Shown: positions 8,940 to 20,086, numbered from the stretch's first letter. The stretch is 64,000 nt of DNA from JAEUKA01 sp044228505 (GCA_044228505.1 JBGAUT010000006.1:215601-279600), one strand, 5' to 3'. The notes: generated from the letters alone by a model not told the origin. Program-made: numbers and translations.

Positions 8940-10022
8940 CTAACTGATGCGGATGGGCAGCCGACGTCTGCCAAAGGTTCCCACCTTGGCATCGAAGTGA
9001 CCGGCAAGCTGGTGACCACAGCCGGGACAGAAGCCCCGTGCGTCGAGCTTGTACGACAGGATCTGGTAGTAGTCGCGGACGATGAGCGACTCGCCACAGC
9101 CAGGGCACAGGGTGGTGTCGCCTTCGACGTCGTGGACATTGCCGGTGTAGACGTGTAAGAGCCCCACGCTGCGGGCGATGGCTCGGGCCTTTTGCAGGGT
9201 CTCCGGTCGCGTCGGAGGCACGTTCATCATCTTGTAGTCGGGATGGAATGCCGAAAAGTGCAGCGGCACATCCGCTCGCAGCTCACGTAGCACCCACTCA
9301 CTGAGCTTGTGGATTTCCTCATCAGAGTCGTTGAATCCGGGGATGAGCAGCGTCGTGATCTCGGTCCACACCTTCGTTTGGTGCACCAAGTACTGGAGCG
9401 TCTCGAGCACCGGCTGAAGGTGCGAGCCAGTCAACCGATGATAGAACTGTTCGGTAAAGCCTTTGAGGTCGACGTTGGCCGCGTCCATCTTGGCGAAAAA
9501 GTCAGCGCGAGGTTGGGCGTGGATGTAACCGGCGGTGACGGCGACGGTCTTGATGCCAGCGGCTCTACAGGCGTCGGCGGTGTCCATCGCGTATTCGGCG
9601 AAGATCACCGGATCGTTGTAGGTAAACGCGACGCTTTTCGCACCGTGGCGGACGGCGGCGCGGGCGATCTGCTGGGGGCTGGCTTGGTCGGCGAGGCGGT
9701 CCATCTCTTTGGACTTCGAGATGTCCCAGTTTTGGCAAAACTTGCACGATAGGTTGCAGCCAGCCGTGCCAAACGACAGGACGCTGGAGCCGGGGTAAAA
9801 GTGCGCCAGCGGCTTCTTTTCGATCGGATCAAGGCAAAAGCCCGACGAGCGACCGTACGTGGTCAGGATCATCTGACCGCCCTGGTTCTGCCGGACGAAG
9901 CACAGGCCACGCTGACCATCGGCGAGCGTGCAGTCGCGTGGGCACAAGTCGCACTGGATGCGGCCATCGGCCATGGCGTGAAAGTAGCGTGCCGGGTGGT
10001 TGGACTCGACGGGGGCGCTCAT
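8940..10022 (-). CDS. amrS: AmmeMemoRadiSam system radical SAM enzyme
   Basis: This is a 360-residue radical SAM protein. The cluster-binding motif CNLSCKFC is at about residues 89-96. An N-terminal cysteine set (C24, C27, C31, C41) and two C-terminal CPGCG motifs, forming a probable zinc ribbon, are typical of the AmrS family. I chose ATG at 10022: it overlaps the stop of amrA as ATGA and has GAGGAG upstream; the longest frame starts 24 bases earlier. It is last in the amrB-amrA-amrS operon. The biochemical role of the AmmeMemoRadiSam trio is not firmly established; modification of a protein or small molecule is assumed from the radical SAM chemistry. Confidence 0.93.
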   Translation of the reverse strand: MSAPVESNHPARYFHAMADGRIQCDLCPRDCTLADGQRGLCFVRQNQGGQMILTTYGRSSGFCLDPIEKKPLAHFYPGSSVLSFGTAGCNLSCKFCQNWDISKSKEMDRLADQASPQQIARAAVRHGAKSVAFTYNDPVIFAEYAMDTADACRAAGIKTVAVTAGYIHAQPRADFFAKMDAANVDLKGFTEQFYHRLTGSHLQPVLETLQYLVHQTKVWTEITTLLIPGFNDSDEEIHKLSEWVLRELRADVPLHFSAFHPDYKMMNVPPTRPETLQKARAIARSVGLLHVYTGNVHDVEGDTTLCPGCGESLIVRDYYQILSYKLDARGFCPGCGHQLAGHFDAKVGTFGRRRLPIRIS

Positions 10023-10579
10023 GGTGAAATCGGCTCCTCGTGCCACTTGGCGACGGTGTAGCGGTGAACCTCAAGCTCCGGGCTGTCGAGATCGGCCGGT
10101 AGCCCAGCCTTGCGGAGTAGCTGCCGCCAGAATTCGTGAGGCTCGGGTAGCTCCTCCCACACCTGAGGTAAGAAGGTGCCACGACGACCGTGGTAGCGCA
10201 GCACCACGCCGTCTATGCCCGGACGGAGCGCGGAAATGGCCTCGGCGCGAGTCTTGACCGGCAAGCGGGACAGCGGCGAGAGCAGCGACACCTCGACCCG
10301 TAGTTGCTGTTCATCCCCTAGCACAATCGGCGTGGCTCGGGGATCACGCAGCGCGGCGGAGACGGCATTGTCGGCGACATCGCGCAACAGTGGCTGATGG
10401 GCTTCCAGACTGCCGATACAGCCGTGCAGCTCATCGCCACGATACAGCGTCACAAAGCACGCGCCATCGAACGCGAACGCGGCCGAGGTGGGCGGTTTTG
10501 CAGGGGGTCCACCGAGAGCGGCAGCAATACAAGCGCGGGCGTAGCGACACAGGGCCAATCCGTCAGCATCACTTAGCAT
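10019..10579 (-). CDS. amrA: AmmeMemoRadiSam system protein A (AMMECR1 domain)
   Basis: The 186-residue product carries the AMMECR1 hallmark LHGCIGSLEA near residue 55, followed by the conserved ADNAVSAALRDPR and LSPLSRLPV segments. I chose the ATG at 10579 because GAGG sits five bases upstream, within the last codons of amrB; the two genes overlap by 11 bp, indicating translational coupling. A longer frame to 10762 runs antisense through amrB-coding sequence and has no homology-like content. The family is conserved in bacteria, archaea and eukaryotes, and its role is unresolved; the conserved Cys suggests chemistry or metal binding. Confidence 0.92.
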   Translation of the reverse strand: MLSDADGLALCRYARACIAAALGGPPAKPPTSAAFAFDGACFVTLYRGDELHGCIGSLEAHQPLLRDVADNAVSAALRDPRATPIVLGDEQQLRVEVSLLSPLSRLPVKTRAEAISALRPGIDGVVLRYHGRRGTFLPQVWEELPEPHEFWRQLLRKAGLPADLDSPELEVHRYTVAKWHEEPISP

Positions 10580-11384
10580 GGGCATCCTCGTAGAGTGCAA
10601 AGGCTCCGTAACCAACGACGTGGGCTTTGTCTCCTGCGGTATCACCAGAGTTGCGCAGATCGAGCAGGCGGATGTTGAGCTTCCGCTTTTTGGCGACCCA
10701 CAGAAGACCATTGATCCCCGCGCAGCCGCAGGCCTGTTCGGGGGAGAGCACCTCGTCTTCATCAGGGGGAGAGAGTATGCGGTCGGCGGTGTAGCGATCC
10801 TCGTTCTGACCTTCGTGATAGGGCAGGTAGTGCGATAGGTCCGAGCTGATGACGATCACGGTCTCTCGTCCACCCCACAGCGATTCCAGTACGGCTCCAA
10901 CCTCAGCCGCATTGATGAAGCCCGCCACGAGCGGAACGATCTTGGCGTGAGGCACCACCTTCTGCAAAAACGGGAGCTGTACTTCCAGCGAGTGTTCGTG
11001 GGCGTGAGCACGGGGGTTTGCGACGACCTCGGGCAGAGTGGACAGGGACTCGGTGTCGACCTGGCTGTCGCCCATCGGGGTGCGCAAAGCGCTTACACCG
11101 GGCGACACCAGACCGTGAACTGCGACACGGTGAGCAGGCCCAATCAAAACGACGCGCTGGATATGACTGGCCCCTTGAAGCTGGGCGTAGGCACTGGCGG
11201 CAATCGGTCCGGAATAGATGTAGCCGGCATGCGGAACGATTAACGCCTTTGGCCAGCGTAGCGGCAGGTTAGCCCGTGGCTCAGTATTCGCGAGCAGGTG
11301 CGTCACGGTATCGGTCAGCACCGCTGGCTCGCTCGGATAGAACATCCCCGCAACGGCAGGAGGTCGAACGATCTGCATAACCAT
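10569..11384 (-). CDS. amrB: AmmeMemoRadiSam system protein B (Memo-like)
   Basis: This is a Memo/LigB-superfamily protein of about 271 residues. Diagnostic segments are RPPAVAGMFYPS at the N-terminus, PHAGYIYSG (metal-ligand His region), IGPAHR, and SSDLSHYLPYHEG further on, matching the histidine positions of Memo proteins. The N-terminal motif begins two residues after the ATG at 11384, or right at an ATG at 11378; the longer frame to 11447 adds nothing recognisable. It is first gene of the three-gene amr operon and overlaps amrA. Its 252-bp upstream region is shared with the divergent nuo operon. Confidence 0.92.
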   Translation of the reverse strand: MVMQIVRPPAVAGMFYPSEPAVLTDTVTHLLANTEPRANLPLRWPKALIVPHAGYIYSGPIAASAYAQLQGASHIQRVVLIGPAHRVAVHGLVSPGVSALRTPMGDSQVDTESLSTLPEVVANPRAHAHEHSLEVQLPFLQKVVPHAKIVPLVAGFINAAEVGAVLESLWGGRETVIVISSDLSHYLPYHEGQNEDRYTADRILSPPDEDEVLSPEQACGCAGINGLLWVAKKRKLNIRLLDLRNSGDTAGDKAHVVGYGAFALYEDAHAK

Positions 11385-11559
11385 AACTTGCCAATCGTCA
11401 TGTGGGCAGGCAACCCGGATACGCAACAAGCGGGCCGGTTGCGGCAAGCCTTTGGCGTCCGAGCAGGCAGCGGAGGAACGCCAGGTCGCCCAACGTGATG
11501 GTGCAACTAGGTGAGATTCCCGTCGGAAAAGCTGTTCAAGGAGCTGACTTTCGCACAGA

Positions 11560-11588
11560 TTGACACTCGGACAAAACTCCAGTACCGT
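11560..11588 (+). promoter_or_regulatory. putative sigma70-type promoter of nuoE operon
   Basis: A perfect -35 hexamer TTGACA (11560-11565), a 17-bp spacer, and TACCGT (11583-11588), which keeps the T-A-x-x-x-T core. Transcription would start near 11595, leaving a leader of about 42 bases before the nuoE ATG. It sits in the amrB/nuoE divergent region. Confidence 0.5.
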
Positions 11589-11636
11589 TGCCGCGCTTGC
11601 CGAGATAACTGCTTATGGCAATCCCCGGAAGGTGAT

Positions 11637-12158
11637 ATGGCTCTGCAATTCTCCCCTCAGGCCGACGCCAAAATCAGCGACCTTTGTCGTCGCTACCCCA
11701 ATACCCAGGCCGCTTGCCTGCCCGTTCTGCATTTGGCGCAGGACGAGTTCGGTTATCTGTCCGAAGAAGTACTCGAGCTGGTGGCGACGCGACTCGCGGT
11801 GCCCAGCTCACACGTCTTCGGCGTCGCGACCTTCTACACGATGTTTCACCGCGAGCCGGTCGGGAAGAAGGTGCTGATGATGTGCACCAACGTCTCGTGC
11901 ATGCTCACCGGTGCCTACGAGACGCTGCGCAAGCTTGAGCAGCGACTTGGCATCAAAGCAGGGCAGACCAGCGCCGACGGTGAGTTCACGCTGATCGAGG
12001 AAGAGTGCCTTGCAGCGTGTGCAGACGGTCCAGCGATGATCTGCGGGGACCGTTACTTCCTTCGTCTGACCTCGGATAAGGTCGACGCGACGCTGGATGA
12101 GTGTCGCAAGCTGCCCGCGCAGCATGGTCACCACCCCCACAGCGACAAAAAGCACTAA
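11637..12158 (+). CDS. nuoE: NADH-quinone oxidoreductase subunit E
   Basis: This 173-residue thioredoxin-like subunit of complex I ligates a [2Fe-2S] cluster (N1a) in the peripheral arm. The four cysteines are visible: C83 and C88 (CTNVSC) and C124 and C128 (CLAAC). The motif FGVATFYTMF is typical. The ATG at 11637 is preceded by GGAAGG; an in-frame codon at 11511 would add 42 residues without homology and would overlap the promoter. The tail is His-rich (HGHHPH). It is followed after 3 bp by nuoF, as in standard nuo operons, but nuoG does not follow. Confidence 0.95.
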   Translation: MALQFSPQADAKISDLCRRYPNTQAACLPVLHLAQDEFGYLSEEVLELVATRLAVPSSHVFGVATFYTMFHREPVGKKVLMMCTNVSCMLTGAYETLRKLEQRLGIKAGQTSADGEFTLIEEECLAACADGPAMICGDRYFLRLTSDKVDATLDECRKLPAQHGHHPHSDKKH

Positions 12159-12161
12159 ACC

Positions 12162-13529
12162 ATGCCGGCTGATCGCAACTTCAAGATCGTTACCCGTCTG
12201 TTTGGGGTTCAAAACTCGAACCGCATCGATGTCGCGATGGCAAATGGAGTCTATAAACGGCTCCAGCCAGCCTTCGCGATGCAGCCGCAGGCCCTCGTTG
12301 ACGAGGTGAAGAAGAGCAACCTGCGCGGTCGTGGCGGAGCGGGCTTTCCCACGGGCATGAAGTGGGGCTTTATCCCCAAAGGTGCCGACACCGTCTATCT
12401 CGTCTGCAATGCCGACGAGTCAGAGCCCGGTACCTGCAAGGATCGCGAGCTTCTGTTCTGGGATCCGCACCTGCTCATCGAGGGCATGATCATTGCGTCG
12501 TACGCCCTCGGCTGCAAGCACGCCTACATCTATATCCGTGGCGAAATGATCCGCGAGGCGGCGGTGCTGCAAAAAGCGGTCGATGAGGCCTATGCCAAGG
12601 GCTTCCTTGGACGTGAGCAGCAGACCGCGATTGGGCCGCTCAAAATCGATCTAACGGTTCATCGTGGGGCCGGCGCGTATATCTGTGGCGAAGAGACGGC
12701 ACTGCTCAACTCGCTCGAAGGCAAGCGCGGCTGGCCACGACTCAAGCCACCGTTCCCCGCCGTCAAGGGTCTGTTTGGCAAGCCGACCATCGTCAACAAC
12801 GTCGAGACGCTGATGAACATCCCGTTCATCGTCGAGCACGGCGGTCAAAAGTTCGCCGACGTGGGCACCGGCAAGTCGGGCGGCACGCGCATCCTGTGCA
12901 TGAGCGGTCACTTAAAGAAGCCGGGCGTGTTCGAGCTGCCGATTGGCATCACCTTCCGTCAAGTCATCGACGAGGTGTGTGGTGGCACAAGCAGCGGCAA
13001 GCGCATCAAGGCGGTGATTCCCGGCGGCTCGTCGATGCCTCCGCTCGATGTGAGCGAGCTGGACGTGCCGATCGAATTTGACGCGCTGATGACCGACCAG
13101 CGGATCAAGCCGGTGCAGTACAAGCCCGGTCACAACTTCGAGCTGGCTCCCGGCAAGCCGCTGCGGGCCATGGCGGGCTCGGGTGGCATCGTCGTCATGG
13201 ACGAGGACACCGACATCGTCTCGGTGTGTGCGCGCATCATGCGCTTCTACGCCCACGAGTCCTGTGGTCAGTGTACGCCGTGCCGAGAAGGCACGGGCTG
13301 GATGGCGAAGATCTGCACTCGGCTGGCCGATGGCTATGGTCAGCCGGGCGACATCGACCTGCTCAGCTCGATTGCCTACGGCATCGCTGGAAATACCATC
13401 TGTCCGCTCGGAGAGGCGGCGGCGTGGCCGATGATGGGCTTTATCACCAAGTTCCGCCCTGACTTCGAGGCCCGCTTGGCCCAGAGCCGAGGGCTTCCCC
13501 CCGCTGGCTATCACGGAGCGCATCCATGA
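12162..13529 (+). CDS. nuoF: NADH-quinone oxidoreductase subunit F
   Basis: The 455-residue flavoprotein binds NADH and FMN and a [4Fe-4S] cluster (N3). The glycine-rich FMN/NADH motif GRGGAGFPTG lies near residues 55-64, the NADH region CNADESEPGT near 85-95, and the cluster motif ESCGQCTPCREG near 366-377 with a fourth Cys in NTICPLGE. Length is normal. It overlaps nuoJ by four bases (ATGA), so translation is coupled directly to a membrane subunit, skipping G, H and I. The product acts at the cytoplasmic tip of complex I. Confidence 0.96.
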   Translation: MPADRNFKIVTRLFGVQNSNRIDVAMANGVYKRLQPAFAMQPQALVDEVKKSNLRGRGGAGFPTGMKWGFIPKGADTVYLVCNADESEPGTCKDRELLFWDPHLLIEGMIIASYALGCKHAYIYIRGEMIREAAVLQKAVDEAYAKGFLGREQQTAIGPLKIDLTVHRGAGAYICGEETALLNSLEGKRGWPRLKPPFPAVKGLFGKPTIVNNVETLMNIPFIVEHGGQKFADVGTGKSGGTRILCMSGHLKKPGVFELPIGITFRQVIDEVCGGTSSGKRIKAVIPGGSSMPPLDVSELDVPIEFDALMTDQRIKPVQYKPGHNFELAPGKPLRAMAGSGGIVVMDEDTDIVSVCARIMRFYAHESCGQCTPCREGTGWMAKICTRLADGYGQPGDIDLLSSIAYGIAGNTICPLGEAAAWPMMGFITKFRPDFEARLAQSRGLPPAGYHGAHP

Positions 13530-14260
13530 TTGCAGTCGCGACTTCTGACTTTGCTTCGCTCGACCTGGGCTCACTGCTCATGCAGGCCGCTCAAGCCCCG
13601 GCCCAAGTCCAGGCGGTCGCAGCCTCATCGCTGCAACCTGCGGGCTGGACCCCGGCCTGGGCGTTCTGGATTCTATCGGCCTTGGTGGTGGCGGGAGCCA
13701 TCTCAACCATCGCGCAGCGCAGCCTCATCTCGGCGGTGATGTCGCTGGTGGCCACCTTCTTTGGGCTCGCTGGTCTGTACGCAACGCTGTCGGCGCACTT
13801 TCTGGCCGCCATCCAAGTGCTGGTCTATGCCGGCGCAATCATGGTGCTCTTCGTGTTCGTCATCATGGTGCTAAACCGTGATGAGGTGGAGCGCGTCTCG
13901 GACCGGGGGCTGCTCGACAAAGCAATTGGGGCTGGTTCGCTGGTCTATTTGGCGGTGCGGCTCGGTGAAGTGATTGCATCCCCCGTTGGTCCGGTCTCGC
14001 GGATGAGCAAGCCGCCAGCGGACTTTGGCACGGTCGCCAAGATCGGCGAGTACTTCTTCACCGAGTTCCTGTTCCCGTTTGAAGCCATCTCGATTCTGCT
14101 CATTATCGCGGTGATTGGCGCGGTGGTGCTGGCTCGTACCGTGGTGTCTCGTCCGACGAGTGGCTACGATCAGCCGAGCGTCGCTGAGCACTCGGGTGAG
14201 GGCGGAAGTGATGATCATGCCGGTGGCGAAAAAGCCCACGGCACCCACGGAGGCCACTAA
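13526..14260 (+). CDS. nuoJ: NADH-quinone oxidoreductase subunit J
   Basis: This is a membrane subunit of complex I with five hydrophobic segments. The conserved stretch LVYAGAIMVLFVFVIMVLN (near residues 95-115) identifies NuoJ. At 244 residues it is longer than many homologues (165-200): the N-terminus has an extra 45-residue Ala/Gln-rich lead, and the C-terminus ends in a Gly/His-rich tail (HSGEGGSDDHAGG). The start overlaps the nuoF stop. It helps connect the quinone-site subunits to the antiporter-like arm. Confidence 0.93.
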   Translation: MIAVATSDFASLDLGSLLMQAAQAPAQVQAVAASSLQPAGWTPAWAFWILSALVVAGAISTIAQRSLISAVMSLVATFFGLAGLYATLSAHFLAAIQVLVYAGAIMVLFVFVIMVLNRDEVERVSDRGLLDKAIGAGSLVYLAVRLGEVIASPVGPVSRMSKPPADFGTVAKIGEYFFTEFLFPFEAISILLIIAVIGAVVLARTVVSRPTSGYDQPSVAEHSGEGGSDDHAGGEKAHGTHGGH

Positions 14261-14264
14261 AGCC

Positions 14265-14594
14265 ATGCAGCAGCTAGTGCAGAACCTTCTAGCAGTCGGC
14301 CTGCATCACTACCTGATCTTGGCGGTGGTGCTGTTTGGCATTGGAACCTTTGGCGTGTTCATGCGGCGCAACGCTCTGACCACGCTGATGTCGATTGAGC
14401 TGATCCTAAACGGCGGAAACCTGACGCTGCTGGCGTTTGCGCGGTCCCACCAAGACATGCGCGGTCAAGCGCTGGCGCTGCTGGTCATTGCGGTCGCGGC
14501 GGCGGAGGCAGCGATTGGCCTCGCCATCGTGGTCGGCGTGTTCCGGAACCGCCACAACACCAACATCGACGAGCTGAACCTGCTCCGGTACTAG
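14265..14594 (+). CDS. nuoK: NADH-quinone oxidoreductase subunit K
   Basis: This is a three-helix subunit of 109 residues related to MrpC. The segment MSIELILNGGNLTLLAF carries the conserved membrane Glu, and a second Glu lies in AAAEAAIGLAIVV; both are part of the proton path. The ATG at 14265 has GGAGG eleven bases upstream, inside the end of nuoJ. An upstream extension of 50 residues in the same frame overlaps nuoJ and is not credible. It lies between nuoJ (4-bp gap) and nuoL (18-bp gap). Confidence 0.95.
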   Translation: MQQLVQNLLAVGLHHYLILAVVLFGIGTFGVFMRRNALTTLMSIELILNGGNLTLLAFARSHQDMRGQALALLVIAVAAAEAAIGLAIVVGVFRNRHNTNIDELNLLRY

Positions 14595-14612
14595 TCCCCA
14601 GGAATAAAGACT

Positions 14613-16919
14613 ATGACCGAGAACTTTCCTCTCTATCTCATCATCGTGCTGCCGCTCCTTGGGGCGGTGCTGAACCTTTTGTTTGGGCGGCGGCTGGGTA
14701 ACACCTTCGTCAGCTTGGTGGCGTGCTCGGCGGTCGCTGGCGCGGCACTGGTGGCGACGAAGGCCGTGCTCCTGGTGGCCTCGGACTTACCGGCGCGAGG
14801 CGCACTTATCGACCAGCTTGTCTCGGGCGACTGGATTGTCGCGGGGGACATGAAGCTTCAGGCCGGGCTGATGCTCGACCGGCTGTCGTCCGTGATGGTG
14901 ATGGTCGTCACCTGGATCGCGCTGCTCATCCACATCTACGCAACGGGCTACATGGAGCATGAGCCCGACTTCGCTCGCTTCTTTGGTTACCTGAACCTGT
15001 TTACCGGCGCGATGCTGATCCTAGTGCTGGGCGACTCGTTGCCGGTCACGTTCATCGGTTGGGAAGGCGTTGGCTTGGCCAGCTACCTGCTCATCGGGTT
15101 TTGGTATCACGAGGACAAGAACGCCACGGCTGGACGCAAGGCCTTCATCGTCAACCGCGTGGGTGACTTTGGCTTCCTGCTCGGTATCTGTCTGCTGTTC
15201 ACGGTGGTGGGTACGGTCAAGTACGGCGACTTCGGCAGCATCGCCGGCAGGCTGATGACGCCGTGGTGGATGGGCTGGCCGGTCGGTTACTGGGTCGCGA
15301 TCCTGCTGTTTGTGGGTTGTGCTGGCAAGTCGGCGCAGATTCCGCTGTATGTGTGGCTCCCGGATGCGATGGCTGGTCCGACGCCGGTTTCGGCCCTGAT
15401 CCATGCCGCAACGATGGTCACTGCCGGTGTCTACGTCGTGGCGCGCTGCCATACCATCTTCGACACCTTCCCCGAAGCGGCCAAAATGACCGTTGCTGGA
15501 GTTGGTGCGCTGACGGCGCTGATGGCGGCAACGATTGGCATCGTGCAGCGTGACTTCAAGAAGGTGCTGGCGTACTCGACGGTGAGCCAGCTTGGCTTTA
15601 TGTTCGTCGGCGTTGGTACGGGCGCGTACACCGCTGGTGTGTTTCACCTGATGACCCATGCCTTCTTCAAGGCGGGCCTGTTCCTGGGGGCTGGCTCGGT
15701 GATGCATGCGATGGGCGGCGAGGGCGACATCGTCAAGATGGGCGGGCTCGGCAAGCACATGCCGATTACCCGCTGGACGTTCTTCATCTACTGCCTGGCG
15801 ATTGCGGGCATCGTGCCGTTTGCGGGCTTCTTCTCGAAGGACGCGATCCTGGCCGGTACGTTCGCGGCAGAGTTCCGGATGTCGACGGCGATGACCGGTC
15901 CGCAGGCTCAGCTCGTCGCGCTCTATCCGAAGGTGCTGTGGGCGATGCTGGCGACGGCGGCGCTGTGTACGGCGTTCTACATGTGGCGGCTGTACTTCGT
16001 GGTGTTCACCGGCAAGTTCCGAGGCACGAGCGAGCAAGAGCATCACCTGCACGAGTCACCTTCTTCGATGACGCTGCCGCTGGTGGTGCTCGCGGTTGGT
16101 TCGGTGCTGGCGGGTCTGATTGGGGTTCCGGCGGTGATGACGCACGGACTGCCCGAGTCAGTCGAGCACGTGATGACGTTCTTTACGGGCTGGCTGAGTC
16201 CGGCGATGGTTCCGGCTTCCCCGGAGCCGCACGAGCACTGGCTGGAGTGGCTGCTGATGGGTGGAGCGCTGACGATTTCGGCAGCGGGCATCGGTTTGGC
16301 GGCGCTGCTCTATCGCGGTGGCATTTCCGACACGGCGGAAAACCTGAAGGACAAGCTTGGGTTTTTGCACAAGCTCCTGTGGAACAAGTACTACGTTGAT
16401 GAGATCTACGACTTCCTGCTGGTCAGGCCGCTGCGTCGGGTGTCGGGCCTTTTGTGGAAGGGTGTGGACAACATCGTCATCGATGGCGGCCTGACCAAGG
16501 TGGGTCCGTTCTTCGTCGATATCTTCGGTGCGATGGCGCAGCGATTCCAGAACGGTGATGTCCAGCGCTACATCATCGCGGTGATGGTCGGCACGGCGGG
16601 CATCCTGTTCGGCTCGACCTACTGGCTGGCGTATCGAGGCATCCAGGGCGAGGTCAAGGTCGACCGGCGCTCGGCAACGCTGAAGCTCGGTGATCCACGG
16701 ATGCGTCCTGGGCAGCTCATCTACGCCATCGACTGGGATGGAGATGGCAAGTTCGACGACACCAACGTTCGCTTCAACAGCGAGCTTAAACATGAGTACG
16801 GAAGCGCCGGTCAGTACAAGATCGTCGTCGAGGCTCGTGACCCTGTGTGGAATATGGTCAAGCGTTCTGACGACTGGTTCTTCGGCGCAAGCGTTCCTCT
16901 TGCCGCCAAGGTTGAGTAG
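14613..16919 (+). CDS. nuoL: NADH-quinone oxidoreductase subunit L with PKD-like C-terminal extension
   Basis: Residues 1-675 are a standard MrpA/NuoL proton-pumping subunit: GWEGVGLASYLLIGFW, KSAQIPLYVWLPDAM, HAATMVTAGVY with the conserved Lys/His, and the long C-terminal lateral helix region ending in a final membrane segment. The protein then continues for about 93 residues (676-768) that NuoL normally lacks. This tail includes IDWDGDGKFDD and KHEYGSAGQYKIVVEARD, which matches the PKD fold pattern (W-D-G-D then H-x-Y-x-x-x-G-x-Y). It would be outside the membrane after the last helix, probably on the periplasmic side; that placement is inferred. Overall length 768 against the usual 610-660. 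Confidence 0.95.
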   Translation: MTENFPLYLIIVLPLLGAVLNLLFGRRLGNTFVSLVACSAVAGAALVATKAVLLVASDLPARGALIDQLVSGDWIVAGDMKLQAGLMLDRLSSVMVMVVTWIALLIHIYATGYMEHEPDFARFFGYLNLFTGAMLILVLGDSLPVTFIGWEGVGLASYLLIGFWYHEDKNATAGRKAFIVNRVGDFGFLLGICLLFTVVGTVKYGDFGSIAGRLMTPWWMGWPVGYWVAILLFVGCAGKSAQIPLYVWLPDAMAGPTPVSALIHAATMVTAGVYVVARCHTIFDTFPEAAKMTVAGVGALTALMAATIGIVQRDFKKVLAYSTVSQLGFMFVGVGTGAYTAGVFHLMTHAFFKAGLFLGAGSVMHAMGGEGDIVKMGGLGKHMPITRWTFFIYCLAIAGIVPFAGFFSKDAILAGTFAAEFRMSTAMTGPQAQLVALYPKVLWAMLATAALCTAFYMWRLYFVVFTGKFRGTSEQEHHLHESPSSMTLPLVVLAVGSVLAGLIGVPAVMTHGLPESVEHVMTFFTGWLSPAMVPASPEPHEHWLEWLLMGGALTISAAGIGLAALLYRGGISDTAENLKDKLGFLHKLLWNKYYVDEIYDFLLVRPLRRVSGLLWKGVDNIVIDGGLTKVGPFFVDIFGAMAQRFQNGDVQRYIIAVMVGTAGILFGSTYWLAYRGIQGEVKVDRRSATLKLGDPRMRPGQLIYAIDWDGDGKFDDTNVRFNSELKHEYGSAGQYKIVVEARDPVWNMVKRSDDWFFGASVPLAAKVE

Positions 16920-16928
16920 GAGAACATC

Positions 16929-18535
<1,607 letters not shown>

Positions 18536-18539
<4 letters not shown>

Positions 18540-20086
18540 CCTTCGATACAACAGATCTCGTATCCAGCCTGCCGCTGCTGTTTTTGACGGTGGCAGGCAT
18601 TGTCCTTCTGATGCTCGATGCGTTTTCGCGGGTGGTGTTGGTCGGTCGTGACCACCATCTGCGGATGCCGTCCGAGACCAGCGAAGCGGTCGCTGTGCCA
18701 CCGCCGGGCTCCCGCAACTACCTGATGCCAGTGACGGTGCTGTTCCTGCTGGCGACGCTCGCGATCATGGTGTGGCAGGCTGGGACGCTGCCCGAGGGCG
18801 GCGTGACCATCTATCGCGGCATGCTGGTCGTCGACCGCTTTGGTCTGTTTGTGAGCGGCATCTGTGTAGCGGCGGCAACGCTCGGGGTCGTGTCGGCACC
18901 GGCGTATATGCGCGCCCACCGGATGGAGTTTGGTGAGTTTTACGCGCTGTTGGTCTTTTCGCTGTGCGGAATGATCATCCTGGTGCAGGCCGCCGACTTG
19001 GTGACCGTGTTTCTGGGAATCGAGACGATGTCGCTCGGCGCGTATGTGCTGACCGGGTCGTGGCGGCGCTCACCGCGCTCGTCGGAAGCGGCGATGAAGT
19101 ACTTCCTGGTCGGTGCGTTTGTGTCGGGCCTGCTCGTCTACGGCATCGCGCTCATCTACGGTGTGACTGAGACGACCTCGCTCATCGATATCAAGCGCAT
19201 CGCGATGTCCCGTGGCGCGGCTCCGCTGTTCTACATCGGCTGGATGCTGCTGCTCGTCAGCTTTTCGTTCAAGCTTGGTGTGGTGCCGTTCCACATGTGG
19301 GCACCGGATACCTATGAGGGCGCACCCACGCCGGTCACTGGTTTTATGATGTCGTGCATCAAGGCGGCGGGCTTTGCGGGGCTGATTCGGCTGCTGCAAG
19401 GATCACTGCCGATGCTGGCGCGTGACCCGTTTACCGGCTGGACCTTCGTGCTGTCTTGGCTGGCGGTGCTGTCGATGTCGCTCGGTAACTTGGCAGCGAT
19501 CAAGCAAGACAACGTGAAGCGCATGCTGGCGTACTCGTCGATCTCGCACGCTGGTTATCTGCTGGTCGGAGTGGTGGCACTCGGCACCGTTGGCGATGCG
19601 GCACGTGGTCCGCTGCTGTTCTATCTGGCCTCCTATGCGCTGACGGTGGTGGCCTCGATGGGTGTGGTGGCATGGGTTGGCAGTGATGAGCGTGGCGAGG
19701 AGCGAGTTCGCCTGTCCGACTGGGCTGGGCTTGCCAAGCGTGAGCCGATGGCAGCGCTGCTGATGACCATTTCGCTGCTGTCTCTGGGCGGCTTTCCTCC
19801 CACCGCTGGCTTCTTCGGCAAGTTCTATCTGTTCCAATCGGCGCTGGGTGAGAGCAAGCTGCTGTGGCTGATCCTCGTCGCCATCGCGAACAGCTTGGTG
19901 TCGGTCTACTACTACCTGCGAGTCATCACCGCGATGTACTTCCGCGAGCCCAGCCAGAATCCGGCGATTACCCCGATTCAGTCCGGCGCGATGAAGTTCG
20001 GAGTGCTCGTCTCGACGCTGCTGGTGCTGGCCATGGGTCTGTGCCCAGGCTGGCTGATGTCGCTCTGTTCCGCCGCCAAGTTCTAG
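18536..20086 (+). CDS. nuoN: NADH-quinone oxidoreductase subunit N
   Basis: This 516-residue antiporter-like membrane subunit contains FLGIETMSLGAYVL (conserved Glu), KLGVVPFHMWAPDTYEGAPTPVTGF (conserved Lys) and AYSSISHAGYLLVG. A hydrophilic loop at residues 35-60 (RDHHLRMPSETSEAV) separates the first two helices. It overlaps nuoM and closes the operon; a convergent DUF1513 gene ends 111 bp downstream. No strong terminator is visible in the gap, only a weak six-base dyad without a T run. Confidence 0.95.

Noticed and set aside
15021..16052. Long minus-strand ORF opposite nuoL
   Set aside because: His/Arg-rich translation typical of an antisense shadow in GC-rich coding DNA; nuoL on the other strand is certain.
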